NCBI RefSeq assembly: GCF_014235875.1
Contig: NZ_JACJUK010000007.1
Span: forward strand, 1-64,000
From: Croceivirga lutea
GTDB lineage: Bacteria; Bacteroidota; Bacteroidia; Flavobacteriales; Flavobacteriaceae
Reading direction: 5' to 3'
DNA length: 64,000 bases
Numbering within the stretch: position 1 is the stretch's first letter; the number at the start of each line of letters is the position of its first letter. Below the pieces are notes generated by a model that saw only the letters and a program-made list of their open reading frames with translations, did not search any database and was not told the origin of the DNA. The position numbers were made by a program, and so were the translations under genes. Below are positions 43,479 through 53,757 of this stretch, piece after piece.

Positions 43479-44704
43479 TTTTTAACCACACCTAAAGAGC
43501 CATGATCAGTAGGGATTAACTCAAAATACTGTTTGGGTCGCAAGCCTATTTCAGTTCTATGCGATACATAAATAATAGCTGTATCACTTTTCTTTGAATA
43601 CGCATTAATTAGACTAATAAAGTGCCAAGCAGCGTTGTCATCTAAACCTACAGTAGGCTCATCTAAAATTAAAAGAGGTGGATGTTTAATCATGGCTCTG
43701 GCAGTCATTAAAAGTCGTTTTTGACCTAGACTTAACTGATGAAAGTAATAGTCTTTTTTACTTTCTAATCCCAAAACTTTAAGCCACTCTATGCTCTTTG
43801 CTTTTTCTATTTCTGAAGGAATTTTATAAAGACCAACAGAATCATGTAAACCAGAAATTAGCATATGTTTAAGTGTATGATAGCCTTTAAACCTATCTAC
43901 CATAGCTGGGGTAAAGTAACCAATGTATTTTTTTAAATCCCAAACACTTTCTCCACTGCCTTTTTTCTGGCCAAAAAGAGTTAAGTCTTGGCCATAACCT
44001 TTGTGGCTATCACCTGTAATTAAGTTTAAAATTGTGCTTTTACCGCTGCCGTTGGGACCTTTTAATTGCCAAAAATCACCTTTATTGATTATCCAATTAA
44101 TATGATTTAAAACCCTTTTGTTTTCAAAGCTTACGTTGATGTTTTTTAGTTTAATTAACGGATTTTCAGTAATAGGAAAAGGTTTTAAGGGTAGCGGTAT
44201 GGTAGTTATTACCTTACTTTTTTTTTGAAGATGACTTAGCAAAACTGCCTTAGATTCAAACGTATGTAGTTCATTATTTTCAAATACAAAATAGTCTTTG
44301 GTAGATGTTAATAGGTCATCTATTCTATTTACTATTTGAATGCAGTCAACTTTTGTAGTTAGTATTTCAAACTCCCTTTTAAGTGCCGCTTGGGTTTCTA
44401 CATCCAAATTATCAAAAGGATTTACAAATACAAAACCCTTAACTTTTGAATCTAAAAGATGATTTAATAGCGCTTTTTTTCGTTCTCCACTACTCATAGT
44501 TTTAAGCGCTTGAGAACTGTTTTTTGTTAAGACTTTGATGTCGTGTAATTCTTCTTCATCAATATATTTAGCAATTTCATTTTCAGAAAATATACCCCAT
44601 CCTTTTTTATCAAGTACATTTAAAATGGCGTGTTTTCCTTTAAAGATTTCATCAACAAAGGTGTCAGTTTTTAAATGGTTTGGAATAAGGATGCCGAAAT
44701 TCAT
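43475..44704 (-). CDS. Two-half ABC ATPase with degenerate first half (ModF/PhrA-like)
   Basis: 409 residues, cytosolic, no TM. The C-terminal half is a complete ABC domain: GPNGSGKSTILNLI (about 218), signature LSLGQKRLLMTARA, Walker B LLILDEPTVGLD and switch His VSHRTE. The N-terminal half keeps a signature (MSSGERKKALL) and a Walker-B-like VFVNPFDNLD, but has no Walker A and the Walker B Glu is lost. ModF of molybdate uptake and related ATPases have two halves of this kind. No permease is nearby. It lies 9 bp after the DUF192 gene on the same strand. Confidence 0.8.
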   Translation of the reverse strand: MNFGILIPNHLKTDTFVDEIFKGKHAILNVLDKKGWGIFSENEIAKYIDEEELHDIKVLTKNSSQALKTMSSGERKKALLNHLLDSKVKGFVFVNPFDNLDVETQAALKREFEILTTKVDCIQIVNRIDDLLTSTKDYFVFENNELHTFESKAVLLSHLQKKSKVITTIPLPLKPFPITENPLIKLKNINVSFENKRVLNHINWIINKGDFWQLKGPNGSGKSTILNLITGDSHKGYGQDLTLFGQKKGSGESVWDLKKYIGYFTPAMVDRFKGYHTLKHMLISGLHDSVGLYKIPSEIEKAKSIEWLKVLGLESKKDYYFHQLSLGQKRLLMTARAMIKHPPLLILDEPTVGLDDNAAWHFISLINAYSKKSDTAIIYVSHRTEIGLRPKQYFELIPTDHGSLGVVKK

Positions 44705-44713
44705 CCAAAAGGG

Positions 44714-45190
44714 TTAATTCGTTTTTTTAAAAGCTATAGAATCACCTACCTCTAAAAGCCACTTTTCTGCTAGTCCGGCATTTACTTCTAAAACATATTG
44801 AATAGGAACTTGAGAAGATAAACCAGTTTCATTAAACGGTTGGGCATTTTCTTGAAAACTAGCAATTCTCCAGTTTTCATCAATAAAAATAATATCCAGC
44901 GGAATTTGGGTGTTTTTCATGTAAAAAGAGTGCATTCTAACATCATCAAATAGAAAAATCATCCCGTTTTTTTCGGCCATAGAAGAGCGGTACATTAACC
45001 CTGTTTGCGTTTCATAATCTGTAGCGGCAACCTCAACATCTAGCTTAACCAATAACGAGTCTGCTTTAAAAATTTGAACTTCACCCTCTTTTGTAAAGGC
45101 AATTTCTTCTGTTTTGATGGCTTGCGTAGCTTTTTCTTTGCATGCTAAAGCCAGTAGCGTTAGCAAAACAACGATAACATATTTTCTCAT
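44714..45190 (-). CDS. DUF192 lipoprotein
   Basis: 158 residues, lipoprotein signal LTLLALACKEKA (Cys17). DUF192 core: TGLMYRSSMAEKNGMIFLFD, then MKNTQIPLDIIFIDENW and a C-terminal VLEVNAGLAEKWLLEVGD. Function of the family is unknown. Start codon overlaps the lgt stop (TAATG), so it is translationally coupled to the enzyme that lipidates it. Confidence 0.9.
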   Translation of the reverse strand: MRKYVIVVLLTLLALACKEKATQAIKTEEIAFTKEGEVQIFKADSLLVKLDVEVAATDYETQTGLMYRSSMAEKNGMIFLFDDVRMHSFYMKNTQIPLDIIFIDENWRIASFQENAQPFNETGLSSQVPIQYVLEVNAGLAEKWLLEVGDSIAFKKTN

Positions 45191-46158
45191 TATGCTGCTT
45201 TTTTTGTGGGTCTAAACATTAGATATAATCCTACGATAACAAATGGTATGCTCAACCATTGACCTGTAGTAAAAGTACCCCATGCATCTTCAAAACCACC
45301 TTGACTCTTTTTGTAAAATTCTAAGAAAAACCGAATTGGTCCCCACATTGTTGCTAACCAAAACCCAAATAAAAATCCTTCTTTATTTTTTAGGTTGGTT
45401 TTCCAATACATCCAATAATACATAATAACAAATATGATAAGATAGCCTATAGCTTCATACAATTGAACAGGATGCCTATAGGGTATTGCTTCAAGATAAT
45501 TAGCAAACTCTGGATTAGTTTCTAGGGCTTTGTAAGCGGCGCTTGCCGTTTTTTCTTTAGTGATAGACATGGCTTTATAGGCTGGCATATCATCAGAATC
45601 TCTAACAAATTTGGTAGCTAAGAAAAACGCTTTGTCGACCACTTTGCCGTTAATTTCGGAGTTGAAAAAATTACCCAATCTAACGAATGCCCCTCCAATA
45701 GAACAAGTAATTGCTACGCGGTCTAATAACCAAAGTACACTTATGTCTTTGTATTTGCGAGAGAACAACCATAGACCAATAATACCTGCAATAGCAGCAC
45801 CATGACTGGCTAAACCTGTGAAACCAGTAAATTCATAACCATTAATAAAACCAAACAAAGAACTACCAGCATTTTCTCTAATAGGTAGTAAAATTTCTAT
45901 AAGATGGTTTTTGTAATAATCCCAGTCATAAAAAAAGACATGACCCAAACGTGCACCTAGCATTATAGATACAACAGCATACACAAAAAGAGAGTCGAGT
46001 TTTTCTAAAGATTTATTTTCTTTTTGAAAAATTTTTTTCATGATGTAGAAGCCAAGAACAAAGGCTAAAATCCACAACATGTTGTAGTACTTTATTTGAA
46101 GGAATCCAATTTTAAACAGCGTGTCATCCGGATTCCATACGAAGCCTAGAAAGTACAT
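45190..46158 (-). CDS. lgt: Prolipoprotein diacylglyceryl transferase
   Basis: 322 residues, polytopic membrane protein. Transfers diacylglycerol to the lipobox Cys of prelipoproteins, the first step of lipoprotein maturation. Lgt features: YNMLWILAFVLGFY, SHGAAIAGIIGLW with the conserved His, VRLGNFFNSEING (Lgt signature) and YRHPVQLYEAIGY. It is slightly longer than proteobacterial Lgt because of an insert around residues 180-220, normal in Bacteroidota. First of a lgt-DUF192-ABC run on the minus strand. Confidence 0.96.
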   Translation of the reverse strand: MYFLGFVWNPDDTLFKIGFLQIKYYNMLWILAFVLGFYIMKKIFQKENKSLEKLDSLFVYAVVSIMLGARLGHVFFYDWDYYKNHLIEILLPIRENAGSSLFGFINGYEFTGFTGLASHGAAIAGIIGLWLFSRKYKDISVLWLLDRVAITCSIGGAFVRLGNFFNSEINGKVVDKAFFLATKFVRDSDDMPAYKAMSITKEKTASAAYKALETNPEFANYLEAIPYRHPVQLYEAIGYLIIFVIMYYWMYWKTNLKNKEGFLFGFWLATMWGPIRFFLEFYKKSQGGFEDAWGTFTTGQWLSIPFVIVGLYLMFRPTKKAA

Positions 46159-46224
46159 AATTAAAAGTTTTGTGACGAAGATACTAGTTTTAAACGTTTG
46201 GGTTATTCTAAACTTTCTAAATAA

Positions 46225-46446
46225 TTAGGGAACAGGGTCGTAACCAGAACCACCCCATGGGTGGCAACTAAAAATGCGTTTAATGGCTAGCCAGCCTCCT
46301 TTTATTAAACCATGTTTTTGGAGGGCCTCAACCGTATATTGTGAGCATGTTGGAGCATATCTGCAAGTTGCTGGTAAATAAGGAGAGATACCATTTTGAT
46401 AGATTCTTACCATAAAAATAAAAGGAGCAACTACTACTTTACGCAT
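46225..46446 (-). CDS. yidD: Membrane protein insertion efficiency factor YidD
   Basis: 73 residues. The YidD pattern is complete: [21 protein letters not shown] then SQYTVEAL and [15 protein letters not shown], with the three conserved Cys. Small membrane-associated helper of YidC. Here it is not beside rpmH/rnpA but upstream of lgt on the same strand, 66 bp away. Confidence 0.95.
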   Translation of the reverse strand: MRKVVVAPFIFMVRIYQNGISPYLPATCRYAPTCSQYTVEALQKHGLIKGGWLAIKRIFSCHPWGGSGYDPVP

Positions 46447-46475
46447 AGCGTAAAATTAAACAATAATAGAATAAA

Positions 46476-46506
46476 AAAAGCCCCAGTAGTAGTCTGGGGC
46501 TTTTGT
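46476..46506 (-). terminator. Terminator after the DUF779/aldehyde dehydrogenase unit
   Basis: AAAAGCCCCAG / CTGGGGCTTTT with a 7-nt loop; the minus-strand T run follows it just past the DUF779 stop. Confidence 0.9.
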
Positions 46507-46884
46507 TTAAACTTCTGAAGCTCTTTTAGTAGGCTCGAGATGTTCTCGTTCTTCTTCTGTATACAATCTTGATTTAATGATAAAACGTAAGCCTAACGGA
46601 ATTTCTAAAGAAAAACTTGCGCCTCTACCATGAGTAATATCTACAGTTATTTGCGTGTGTTTCCAATATTCAAATTGGTCTTGATTCATGTAGAATTCAC
46701 ACCCTTCAATAGTACCAAGGTAGACATCAGAGTCGTCGAGCATTAATTCTCCTTTAGGAAAACACATTGGAGCTGAACCATCACAACAACCACCACTTTG
46801 ATGAAACATTAGTTCACCATGTTCTTGTTTGAGTTGATTTATAATTTTTGCCGCTTCAGCCGTTACTAGAATTCGTTGTGTCAT
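46507..46884 (-). CDS. DUF779 domain protein
   Basis: 125 residues. Cys-rich segment HQSGGCCDGSAPMCFPKGE (about 28-46), EFYMNQDQFEYWKHTQITVD and RGASFSLEIPLG are the DUF779 hallmarks. Function is unknown, but the gene regularly accompanies aldehyde dehydrogenases of the ExaC/AldB type, as here, where it starts 13 bp after that gene. The cysteines could bind metal. Confidence 0.92.
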   Translation of the reverse strand: MTQRILVTAEAAKIINQLKQEHGELMFHQSGGCCDGSAPMCFPKGELMLDDSDVYLGTIEGCEFYMNQDQFEYWKHTQITVDITHGRGASFSLEIPLGLRFIIKSRLYTEEEREHLEPTKRASEV

Positions 46885-46897
46885 TTAAATTTAAAAT

Positions 46898-48421
46898 TTA
46901 GAAGAAGCCAAGAGCTTTTTTGTCGTAAGAAACCAACATGTTTTTGGTTTGTCTATAATGATTAAGCATCATTTTATGAGTTTCTCTACCAATACCAGAT
47001 TTCTTATATCCACCAAATGGTGCATGAGCAGGGTAAGCATGGTAACAATTAACCCAAACTCTACCTGCTTGTACTGCTCTAGAAATTTGGTAAGCCTGAT
47101 GCGTATCTCTTGTCCAAACACCAGCACCTAAGCCATAAAGTGTATCGTTAGCAATTTCAATAGCTTCTGCTTCATCTTTAAAGGTAGTTACACAAACAAC
47201 TGGGCCAAATATTTCTTCTTGAAACACGCGCATTTTGTTGTTTCCTTTTAAAATAGTTGGTTTAATGTAGTATCCACCCTCAAGGCCTTCATTATATGCG
47301 GCTTCTCCGCCAGTTAATACCTCACAGCCTTCTTCTTTTCCTATGCTTATGTAATTTAAGATTTTTTCATATTGGTCGTTTGAAGCTTGAGCACCCATCA
47401 TTGTACTAGGGTCTAGTGGATGACCTAGTTTAACGGCTTCTGTTCTTTCAATTACACGCGCTATAAATTTGTCATAAATACTTTCTTGCACTAAAAGTCT
47501 AGAAGGGCAAGTACAAACCTCACCTTGATTTAAGGCAAACATAACAGCACCTTCTAAACATTTATCAAAGAAGTCATCATCAGCATCCATGACACTTTCA
47601 AAAAATATGTTTGGTGATTTACCACCTAACTCTAGAGTAACTGGAATAATATTTTTTGAGGCATATTGCATAATTAATTGCCCGGTTGTAGTTTCTCCAG
47701 TAAAGGCTACTTTATTAATTCTAGGACTAGAAGCTAGCGGTTTACCTGCTTCAATACCAAAACCATTAACCACATTGAGTACACCTTTGGGTAAAATATT
47801 TTGAATAAGTTCTACAAGTACTAGAATACCAACCGGGGTTTGTTCTGCAGGTTTTAAGACCACGCAGTTCCCTGCTGCTAGTGCAGGAGCAATCTTCCAA
47901 GTGGCCATTAGTATTGGAAAATTCCATGGTATAATTTGTCCTACTACACCTAGGGGTTCCAAAACATTCATAGAAACAGTACTAGAGTCAAGTTCACTAA
48001 TTGTACCTTCTTCTGCACGTATTACACCTGCAAAATATCTAAAATGGTCAATAGCTAAGGGCATATCGGCTGCTCTAGTTTCACGTAACGCTTTACCGTT
48101 ATCCCAAGTTTCAGCTCTGGCAAGAACTTCTAGATTCTGCTCCATTACATCAGCTATTTTAAGAAGCATATTACTTCTTGTAGTTGCTGAAGAATTATTC
48201 CATTCAGGTGCGGCTTCCCATGCTGCATCAATAGCTTTATCAATATCTTCTTTTGTGCTTCTGGCTATCTTACAAAATGCTTGACCGTCTACAGGACTTA
48301 CATTATCAAAATATTCTCCTTTGTGAGGAGGAATCCACTCACCACCTATAAAGTTTTCGTATTGGTTTTTAAACTCTGGTTTTTGCAATGCCGTTTTTTG
48401 GGCTGTTTTTAAATCGCTCAT
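46898..48421 (-). CDS. NAD(P)-dependent aldehyde dehydrogenase (ExaC/AldB-like)
   Basis: 507 residues, usual length for this family. Oxidises aldehydes such as acetaldehyde to acids. Landmarks: [21 protein letters not shown] (cofactor loop), [14 protein letters not shown] with the general-base Glu, catalytic Cys in [11 protein letters not shown], and EEIFGPVV. Adjacent DUF779 gene and divergent AraC-family regulator support an inducible aldehyde or alcohol oxidation role. Acetate made from acetaldehyde could feed the glyoxylate shunt near 6-9 kb; that link is inferred only. Confidence 0.95.
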   Translation of the reverse strand: MSDLKTAQKTALQKPEFKNQYENFIGGEWIPPHKGEYFDNVSPVDGQAFCKIARSTKEDIDKAIDAAWEAAPEWNNSSATTRSNMLLKIADVMEQNLEVLARAETWDNGKALRETRAADMPLAIDHFRYFAGVIRAEEGTISELDSSTVSMNVLEPLGVVGQIIPWNFPILMATWKIAPALAAGNCVVLKPAEQTPVGILVLVELIQNILPKGVLNVVNGFGIEAGKPLASSPRINKVAFTGETTTGQLIMQYASKNIIPVTLELGGKSPNIFFESVMDADDDFFDKCLEGAVMFALNQGEVCTCPSRLLVQESIYDKFIARVIERTEAVKLGHPLDPSTMMGAQASNDQYEKILNYISIGKEEGCEVLTGGEAAYNEGLEGGYYIKPTILKGNNKMRVFQEEIFGPVVCVTTFKDEAEAIEIANDTLYGLGAGVWTRDTHQAYQISRAVQAGRVWVNCYHAYPAHAPFGGYKKSGIGRETHKMMLNHYRQTKNMLVSYDKKALGFF

Positions 48422-48444
48422 ACGTATTATGTTTAGTTTTATTA

Positions 48445-48469
48445 GTTACTATTCTGTTATAAGTAACAG
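48445..48469. promoter_or_regulatory. Candidate operator between aldehyde dehydrogenase and AraC regulator
   Basis: CTGTTA-TAAG-TAACAG is a perfect inverted repeat at 48454-48469, and GTTACT (48445-48450) is an inverted match to AGTAAC (48462-48467). It lies 24 bp before the dehydrogenase start, a position suited to control by the divergent regulator. Confidence 0.5.
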
Positions 48470-48626
48470 ACTGTTTTCTAAATGTATAGCATAGTTTTTA
48501 CGAAATACTGAACGATTCTATGTTTTATGTGACCAATAATCTTATTGCTTGCATAATTAACAGTTTTAGGTGAAAAAATATAGTAAATTCATAAATGAGT
48601 ATCTTGTAATTTGAAAATATAGTATT

Positions 48627-49535
48627 GTGGAGCTAGAATTGCCAAAGAAATTTTATAAAGAACGAAGTCTCCAAAATTTGGTAGAAAATCAGACTTCTTA
48701 TGCTTTAAGAAATGCCGAGATGCATGTTTTTGAAACGCATAAAAATGCGGAACAAGTTTTATTACGTTTTGATCAGCCGGTATTGGCTAGCATGCTAGTG
48801 GGTAAAAAAGTGATGCATTTACGAGATAAGCAGTCTTTTGATTTTTTACCAGGAGAATCTTTGATATTACCCGCCAAAGAATTAATGTGTATAGATTTTC
48901 CGGAGGCTAAAATAGACAACCCAACTAGGTGTTTAGCAATGGCTATTAATGAAGAAAAAATAAAAAGAGTTGTTCAGTTGATGAATGAAACAATGCCTAA
49001 AGAATGTGGTGATGAATGGGCATTAATGGATTACAATTTTCACTTTACTAATGATAAAGCAGTATATGGCATTTTAAACAGATTATTGTATTTATTTACA
49101 GAAAATCATCCTTCTAAAGACTTTTTTGTAGATAATATGCTGCAAGAGCTTATAGTTAGAATTCTTCAAGGCAGTTCTAAAAGAAACTATATGAGAAATG
49201 CCAATACACTAGCATCTACTAATAGGTTGGCATATATTATTGATTTCATCAAAAATAATCTACACGAACCAATGAGTATTGGTATGCTAAGTGAAAAAGC
49301 TTGTATGAGTGAATCTCATTTCTTTAAAAAATTTAAAGATGAGATTGGGCAAACTCCGGTAGAGTTTATTAATAACTTACGAATTGAACGAGCAATTACC
49401 TTACTTCAAAACCCGAATAAAAAAATCAAAGAAATATTCTTAGAATGTGGGTTTGAAAATCGTTCTTATTTCAATAGATTATTTAAAAAAATTAAAAAGG
49501 TATCACCTTCTCAATACCAATCAAAGTTCGCTTAA
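48627..49535 (+). CDS. AraC family transcriptional regulator
   Basis: 302 residues with a GTG start at 48627. An N-terminal cupin-like sensing region (about 25-180) precedes a C-terminal AraC double helix-turn-helix: IDFIKNNLHEPMSIGMLSEKA then SESHFFKKFKDEIGQTPVEF, and the second helix pair ending FENRSYFNRLFKKIKKVSPSQY. Divergent from the aldehyde dehydrogenase over 205 bp, so it is the probable regulator of that gene pair. Inducer unknown. Confidence 0.92.
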   Translation: MELELPKKFYKERSLQNLVENQTSYALRNAEMHVFETHKNAEQVLLRFDQPVLASMLVGKKVMHLRDKQSFDFLPGESLILPAKELMCIDFPEAKIDNPTRCLAMAINEEKIKRVVQLMNETMPKECGDEWALMDYNFHFTNDKAVYGILNRLLYLFTENHPSKDFFVDNMLQELIVRILQGSSKRNYMRNANTLASTNRLAYIIDFIKNNLHEPMSIGMLSEKACMSESHFFKKFKDEIGQTPVEFINNLRIERAITLLQNPNKKIKEIFLECGFENRSYFNRLFKKIKKVSPSQYQSKFA

Positions 49536-49544
49536 TAGCTAAGT

Positions 49545-51029
49545 TTACTTAATGCTAAAAGACGTGCCGTCTTTACCATCATTTAATTGAATACCCAGCG
49601 CAGTTAATTCATCTCTAATCTTATCAGAAGTTGCAAAGTCTTTATTCGCTCTGGCGTTATTTCTGATATCTATTAAAAGAGACATTATGCCTTCTAAAGT
49701 TTCGGTTTGAGCATTGTTGGCGTTTTGCTGCGCTTGTAACCCTAAAACATCAAAAACAAAATTATGTAGGGTATCAACTACTAGTGATTTATCTTCTTCT
49801 GAAATTTTACTTTTCTCTTCTTTTAAGGAGTTAATCTGTTTAACAGCTTCAAACAGTTGTGCAATTAAAACTGGTGTATTAAAGTCATCATTCATGGCAT
49901 CATAGCAAGATTGTTTCCACGATGACCAATCAAAATCAGAAGTAGTTGAAACAGGTAAATCCTCAACTATTTTAAGCGCATCCATCAATTTTTGATAACC
50001 TTTTTCTGAAGCAATAAGAGCTTCATCACTCAAATCTAAAATACTAGTATAATGTGCTTGTAGCATAAAAAACCGAACTACAGATGGAGCAAATGGTTTG
50101 CTTAAAATGTGGTTATCTCCAGAAAACATTTCTGATGGATAAATATTGTTACCTGTAGACTTTGACATTTTTTTACCATTTAAGGTAAGCATGTTTGCAT
50201 GTAGCCAATAATTTACTGGGCTTTCACCATTGCAGGCTTCTGCTTGAGCAATTTCACACTCATGATGCGGAAATTTCAAATCCATTCCACCACCATGTAT
50301 GTCAAAGGTTTCACCTAAATATTTTGTACTCATAGCAGTACATTCTAGGTGCCAACCAGGGAAACCATCACCCCAAGGTGAGGGCCAACGCATTATATGT
50401 TGTGGCTCTGCTTTTTTCCAAAGCGCAAAGTCTTGAGGATTTTTTTTATCGTTTTGAGCAGTAAGTTCACGTGTATTGGCAATCATATCCTCTAATTTTC
50501 TACCGCTTAATTTGCCGTAATCATTAGATTTATTGAAGGTAACTACATCAAAATACACAGAACCATTAACCTCATACGCATATCCTTTTTTAAGGATTTC
50601 TTTAATGATTTCTATTTGTTCAATTATATGACCTGTAGCTGTAGGCTCAATACTAGGCGCGAGTAAATTGAATTTTTGTAGGGTTTCATGAAAATCAACA
50701 GTGTAGCGTTGAACAACTTCCATAGGTTCCAGCTGTTCTAGTTTTGCCTTTTTTGCAATCTTATCTTCACCATCGTCAGCATCATTTTCTAAATGGCCAG
50801 CATCAGTAATATTTCTTACATACCTTACCTTATAACCAAGGTGTTTAAGGTATCTAAAAATCATATCAAAAGACATAAAAGTTCGGCAATTACCCAAGTG
50901 AACATTGCTATATACTGTTGGTCCGCATACATACATGCCAACGTAGCCTTCTTTAATGGGTTTAAACTCTTCTTTTTTACCGGTAAGGGAATTGGTAACC
51001 TTTAACTTTTGCTCTTGATAAAGTTGCAT
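49545..51029 (-). CDS. cysS: Cysteinyl-tRNA synthetase
   Basis: 494 residues. Charges tRNA-Cys. [18 protein letters not shown] (about 28-45) carries the zinc-binding Cys and the HIGH-like HLGN motif; WHLECTAMS and [18 protein letters not shown] complete the site, KMSKSTGN is the KMSKS loop. HLGN in place of HIGH occurs in other Bacteroidota. Its ATG overlaps the folE stop (TAATG), so the two form an operon. Confidence 0.97.
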   Translation of the reverse strand: MQLYQEQKLKVTNSLTGKKEEFKPIKEGYVGMYVCGPTVYSNVHLGNCRTFMSFDMIFRYLKHLGYKVRYVRNITDAGHLENDADDGEDKIAKKAKLEQLEPMEVVQRYTVDFHETLQKFNLLAPSIEPTATGHIIEQIEIIKEILKKGYAYEVNGSVYFDVVTFNKSNDYGKLSGRKLEDMIANTRELTAQNDKKNPQDFALWKKAEPQHIMRWPSPWGDGFPGWHLECTAMSTKYLGETFDIHGGGMDLKFPHHECEIAQAEACNGESPVNYWLHANMLTLNGKKMSKSTGNNIYPSEMFSGDNHILSKPFAPSVVRFFMLQAHYTSILDLSDEALIASEKGYQKLMDALKIVEDLPVSTTSDFDWSSWKQSCYDAMNDDFNTPVLIAQLFEAVKQINSLKEEKSKISEEDKSLVVDTLHNFVFDVLGLQAQQNANNAQTETLEGIMSLLIDIRNNARANKDFATSDKIRDELTALGIQLNDGKDGTSFSIK

Positions 51030-51709
51030 TAAAAATCAGTTTCAAGATTTATATAATCTAAAAATTCACGTCTAACAGATTCATCTTTGAATTTACCGCC
51101 ATATTCGGCTGTAACGGTACTACTATCAATATCTCTAATACCTCTAGAATTTACACATAAATGCTTGGCATCAATTACACATGCCACATCTTCTGTGCCT
51201 AAAACTTGTTGCAGTTCTCTAACTATTTGAATGTTTAAACGCTCTTGAACTTGTGGTCTTTTGGCGTAGTAGTCAACAATTCTATTCATTTTAGAAAGGC
51301 CAACAACTGTACCCTTAGAAATATAAGCCACATGTGCTTTACCAACTATGGGTAATAAATGGTGTTCACATGTAGAGTAAAGCGTAATGTTTTTTTCTAC
51401 AAGCATTTCACCATACTTATATTTATTTTCAAAGGTAGAAGAGGCGGGCTTACGGTCTGGGTGTAAACCTCCGAAGATTTCTTTTACAAACATTTTAGCC
51501 ACCCTATTAGGAGTGCCTTGTAAACTATCATCTTCTAAATCTAGACCAAGAGTTAGCATTATATCTTTTACATTGGATTTAATGCGTTCTATCTTTTCAG
51601 TATCACTCAGTTCAAAAGCATCTTTCCGCAAAGGAGTATCCTGTGCAGATGAAAAGTGGTCATCGTTTAAGTCCTCGTCATGCTGTGGTATGGTATCTTC
51701 CAATTTCAT
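51029..51709 (-). CDS. folE: GTP cyclohydrolase I
   Basis: 226 residues from the ATG at 51709 ([13 protein letters not shown]). The frame extends 17 codons to another ATG at 51760, but a TATCTTTG promoter box lies inside that extension, so the inner start is chosen. Makes dihydroneopterin triphosphate from GTP, the first step of folate and pterin synthesis. Motifs: [20 protein letters not shown], the zinc site [38 protein letters not shown] and a final Cys-Val-Asn substrate segment LCVNSRGI. Operon with cysS. Confidence 0.96.
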   Translation of the reverse strand: MKLEDTIPQHDEDLNDDHFSSAQDTPLRKDAFELSDTEKIERIKSNVKDIMLTLGLDLEDDSLQGTPNRVAKMFVKEIFGGLHPDRKPASSTFENKYKYGEMLVEKNITLYSTCEHHLLPIVGKAHVAYISKGTVVGLSKMNRIVDYYAKRPQVQERLNIQIVRELQQVLGTEDVACVIDAKHLCVNSRGIRDIDSSTVTAEYGGKFKDESVRREFLDYINLETDF

Positions 51710-51730
51710 CAACTGCCAAAAATAAGACTG

Positions 51731-51738
51731 CAAAGATA
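51731..51738 (-). promoter_or_regulatory. folE-cysS promoter -7 element
   Basis: The minus strand reads TATCTTTG, exact TAnnTTTG match, 21 bp before the chosen folE ATG. This argues against the upstream ATG at 51760. Confidence 0.6.
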
Positions 51739-51843
51739 TACATAATGCCCTATTTAGCATCTAGTTTATTGGTGTTCGCAACATAAATTATTCTTAAGGT
51801 TAAAGTTCTAATAATTTTATGATGCCCAAATTAAAGACTACTT

Positions 51844-53649
51844 ATGACCCGGCTAATACTACCCATCTTAGCATTTTTGTCTTGTGCAAGCGTTGTTTGT
51901 GCACAGGTGTCACCCAATTGTTCAACTGCAATACCAATTTGTAATAATACACCAGTAAATGGTGGTACTAGCGGTTTTGGTGCAGATGATTTTAGTGGAG
52001 CGGCATCATCGGGGTGCTTAGAACGAACCACTTCTGGTTCAATTGAATCAAATTCTGCATGGTATTATTTTAGAACTGCAGCAAGCGGAGAATTAGGAAT
52101 AAATATTGGACATGAGGCTTCTGAAGATTGGGATTTTGCCCTCTACCAGGCTACTGATTGCAATGATTTTGGGGAACCAATTAGATGTAACTTTTTTGAT
52201 AATCGAGACCAAAATACCTACACAGGAATTGGTGAAGACCCCTCTGGTGATAGTTCAAATGCGCAATACGAAGATTTTTTACAAGTTGAACCTGGTCAAG
52301 ACTATTACTTGTTTATTAATAATTTTTCGAATGTTAACTCTGGTTTTTCTATTCAGTTTACAGGAAACATTTTTGTAACTAATCCATACGATGCGTTAGA
52401 CTGTTCAATAGTAAGTAACCTATTGGGTTCACCAATTGCCGCATGTGAGAATGACAATATAATACTAGATGCTACAACCACTAATGCAGTTTCGTATTCT
52501 TGGTATCAAGATACAGGGGCTGGTTTTAATGAAATACTTGGTGAAACCGCTAATACCTTAACAGTTACAGAAGATGCAGTTTATAGAGTTAATGTGGTAA
52601 CTACAGCGGATAACATAGTAAGTGATGTGCAAGTAGCTTTTAGTGAATCACCGGTTTCGAATGCTATTGGTGATGTAGTGTATTGTTTTGATGAAACCAA
52701 TACAACTTATGAATTAAGAGTTTTGGATAGTATGATTCTTGGTGGGCAAAATCCAGAAAAATATATGGTGAGCTACCATTCATCTTTGGTGGATGCTAGT
52801 GATGGTTTAAATGCTTTGCCAAAGGCATATGAAAAACAGATGGGTTCAGAAGAGCTTTTTGTTAGAGTAACATCTGTAGACAATCCTGATTGCTATGACA
52901 TTTCACAAAGCTTTCAGTTAAACGCACTAGAAGTTCCGCAGGTTACTTTTGAAGAACAAGTAGCTATTTGTCCAGAAAATCCTCAGGTGGTTATTGGGGT
53001 ATTGTATCCAAACCCTAATTTTAATTATACTTGGGGTACCGGTGAAACTAGTCCTAATTTAACCGTTTCTCAGAGCGGTTCTTACACCTTAACAATTTCG
53101 AATTCTAGTGGTACAGAATCTTGTTCTTTAACAAGTACCATAGAAGTTTCAAATTCAATTACTCCAATTATAAATTCGATTGATATTCAAGATTTTCAAA
53201 TTAGTAATGTGGTTACTGTTAATACAGACGTAACAGGAGATTTTGAGTTTAGTATAGATAATGGACCTTTTCAAGCCAGCAATATCTTTGAAGATGTCGT
53301 ACCTGGAGACCACACTATAACCATGAGAGATAAAAATGGATGTGGAGAATTAACAGAAAACTTTATAGTCGCAGGGTTTACCAATCATTTTTCGCCAAAC
53401 GGAGATGTCCTAGATGAAACTTGGCAAGTTGAAGGTTTAGAATATTTAGATGACCCTGTAGTATCTATTTATGACAGGTATGGTAAGTTGCTAAAGCAAT
53501 TAAATTCACCTTCAGATTCATGGGACGGTAACTATGAAGGGCAACCAATGCCTTCTAGCGATTATTGGTTTAGAATTTCTTATATCGACAACTCAGGCAA
53601 TAGGGTAGAGGCCAAATATGTTCAAAATCATTTTTCGTTAAGAAGATAA
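51844..53649 (+). CDS. T9SS type B sorting domain surface protein (paralogue 1)
   Basis: 601 residues, signal peptide (SVVCAQ). N-terminal domain with paired Cys (NCSTAIPICNN, GCLER, ATDCNDFGEPIRCNF) and YYLFINNFS, then Ig-like or PKD-like beta domains, and a C-terminal gliding-associated domain (FSPNGDVLDETWQVEG, SIYDRYGKLLKQL, HFSLRR) that targets it for type IX secretion. The neighbouring gene at 53758 has the same start and end. Probably a surface adhesin or scaffold; ligand unknown. Confidence 0.9.
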   Translation: MTRLILPILAFLSCASVVCAQVSPNCSTAIPICNNTPVNGGTSGFGADDFSGAASSGCLERTTSGSIESNSAWYYFRTAASGELGINIGHEASEDWDFALYQATDCNDFGEPIRCNFFDNRDQNTYTGIGEDPSGDSSNAQYEDFLQVEPGQDYYLFINNFSNVNSGFSIQFTGNIFVTNPYDALDCSIVSNLLGSPIAACENDNIILDATTTNAVSYSWYQDTGAGFNEILGETANTLTVTEDAVYRVNVVTTADNIVSDVQVAFSESPVSNAIGDVVYCFDETNTTYELRVLDSMILGGQNPEKYMVSYHSSLVDASDGLNALPKAYEKQMGSEELFVRVTSVDNPDCYDISQSFQLNALEVPQVTFEEQVAICPENPQVVIGVLYPNPNFNYTWGTGETSPNLTVSQSGSYTLTISNSSGTESCSLTSTIEVSNSITPIINSIDIQDFQISNVVTVNTDVTGDFEFSIDNGPFQASNIFEDVVPGDHTITMRDKNGCGELTENFIVAGFTNHFSPNGDVLDETWQVEGLEYLDDPVVSIYDRYGKLLKQLNSPSDSWDGNYEGQPMPSSDYWFRISYIDNSGNRVEAKYVQNHFSLRR

Positions 53650-53680
53650 AGAAATTGTGCAGTTTGTCGATTTGGGTATT

Positions 53681-53688
53681 TATTTTTG
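53681..53688 (+). promoter_or_regulatory. Promoter -7 element before paralogue 2
   Basis: TATTTTTG, exact TAnnTTTG match, 69 bp before the ATG at 53758; a TTG 23 bp upstream could be the -33. Confidence 0.5.
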
Positions 53689-53757
53689 ACCTCGGTATAC
53701 TAAAAAAACAATATCAAAGTTATTTTAGTGACTGTAGCATAAATTTAGCCCCATATC

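Noticed and set aside
51710-51760. Upstream ATG for folE
   Set aside because: The extension contains an exact TATCTTTG promoter box and has no similarity to GTP cyclohydrolase N-termini.
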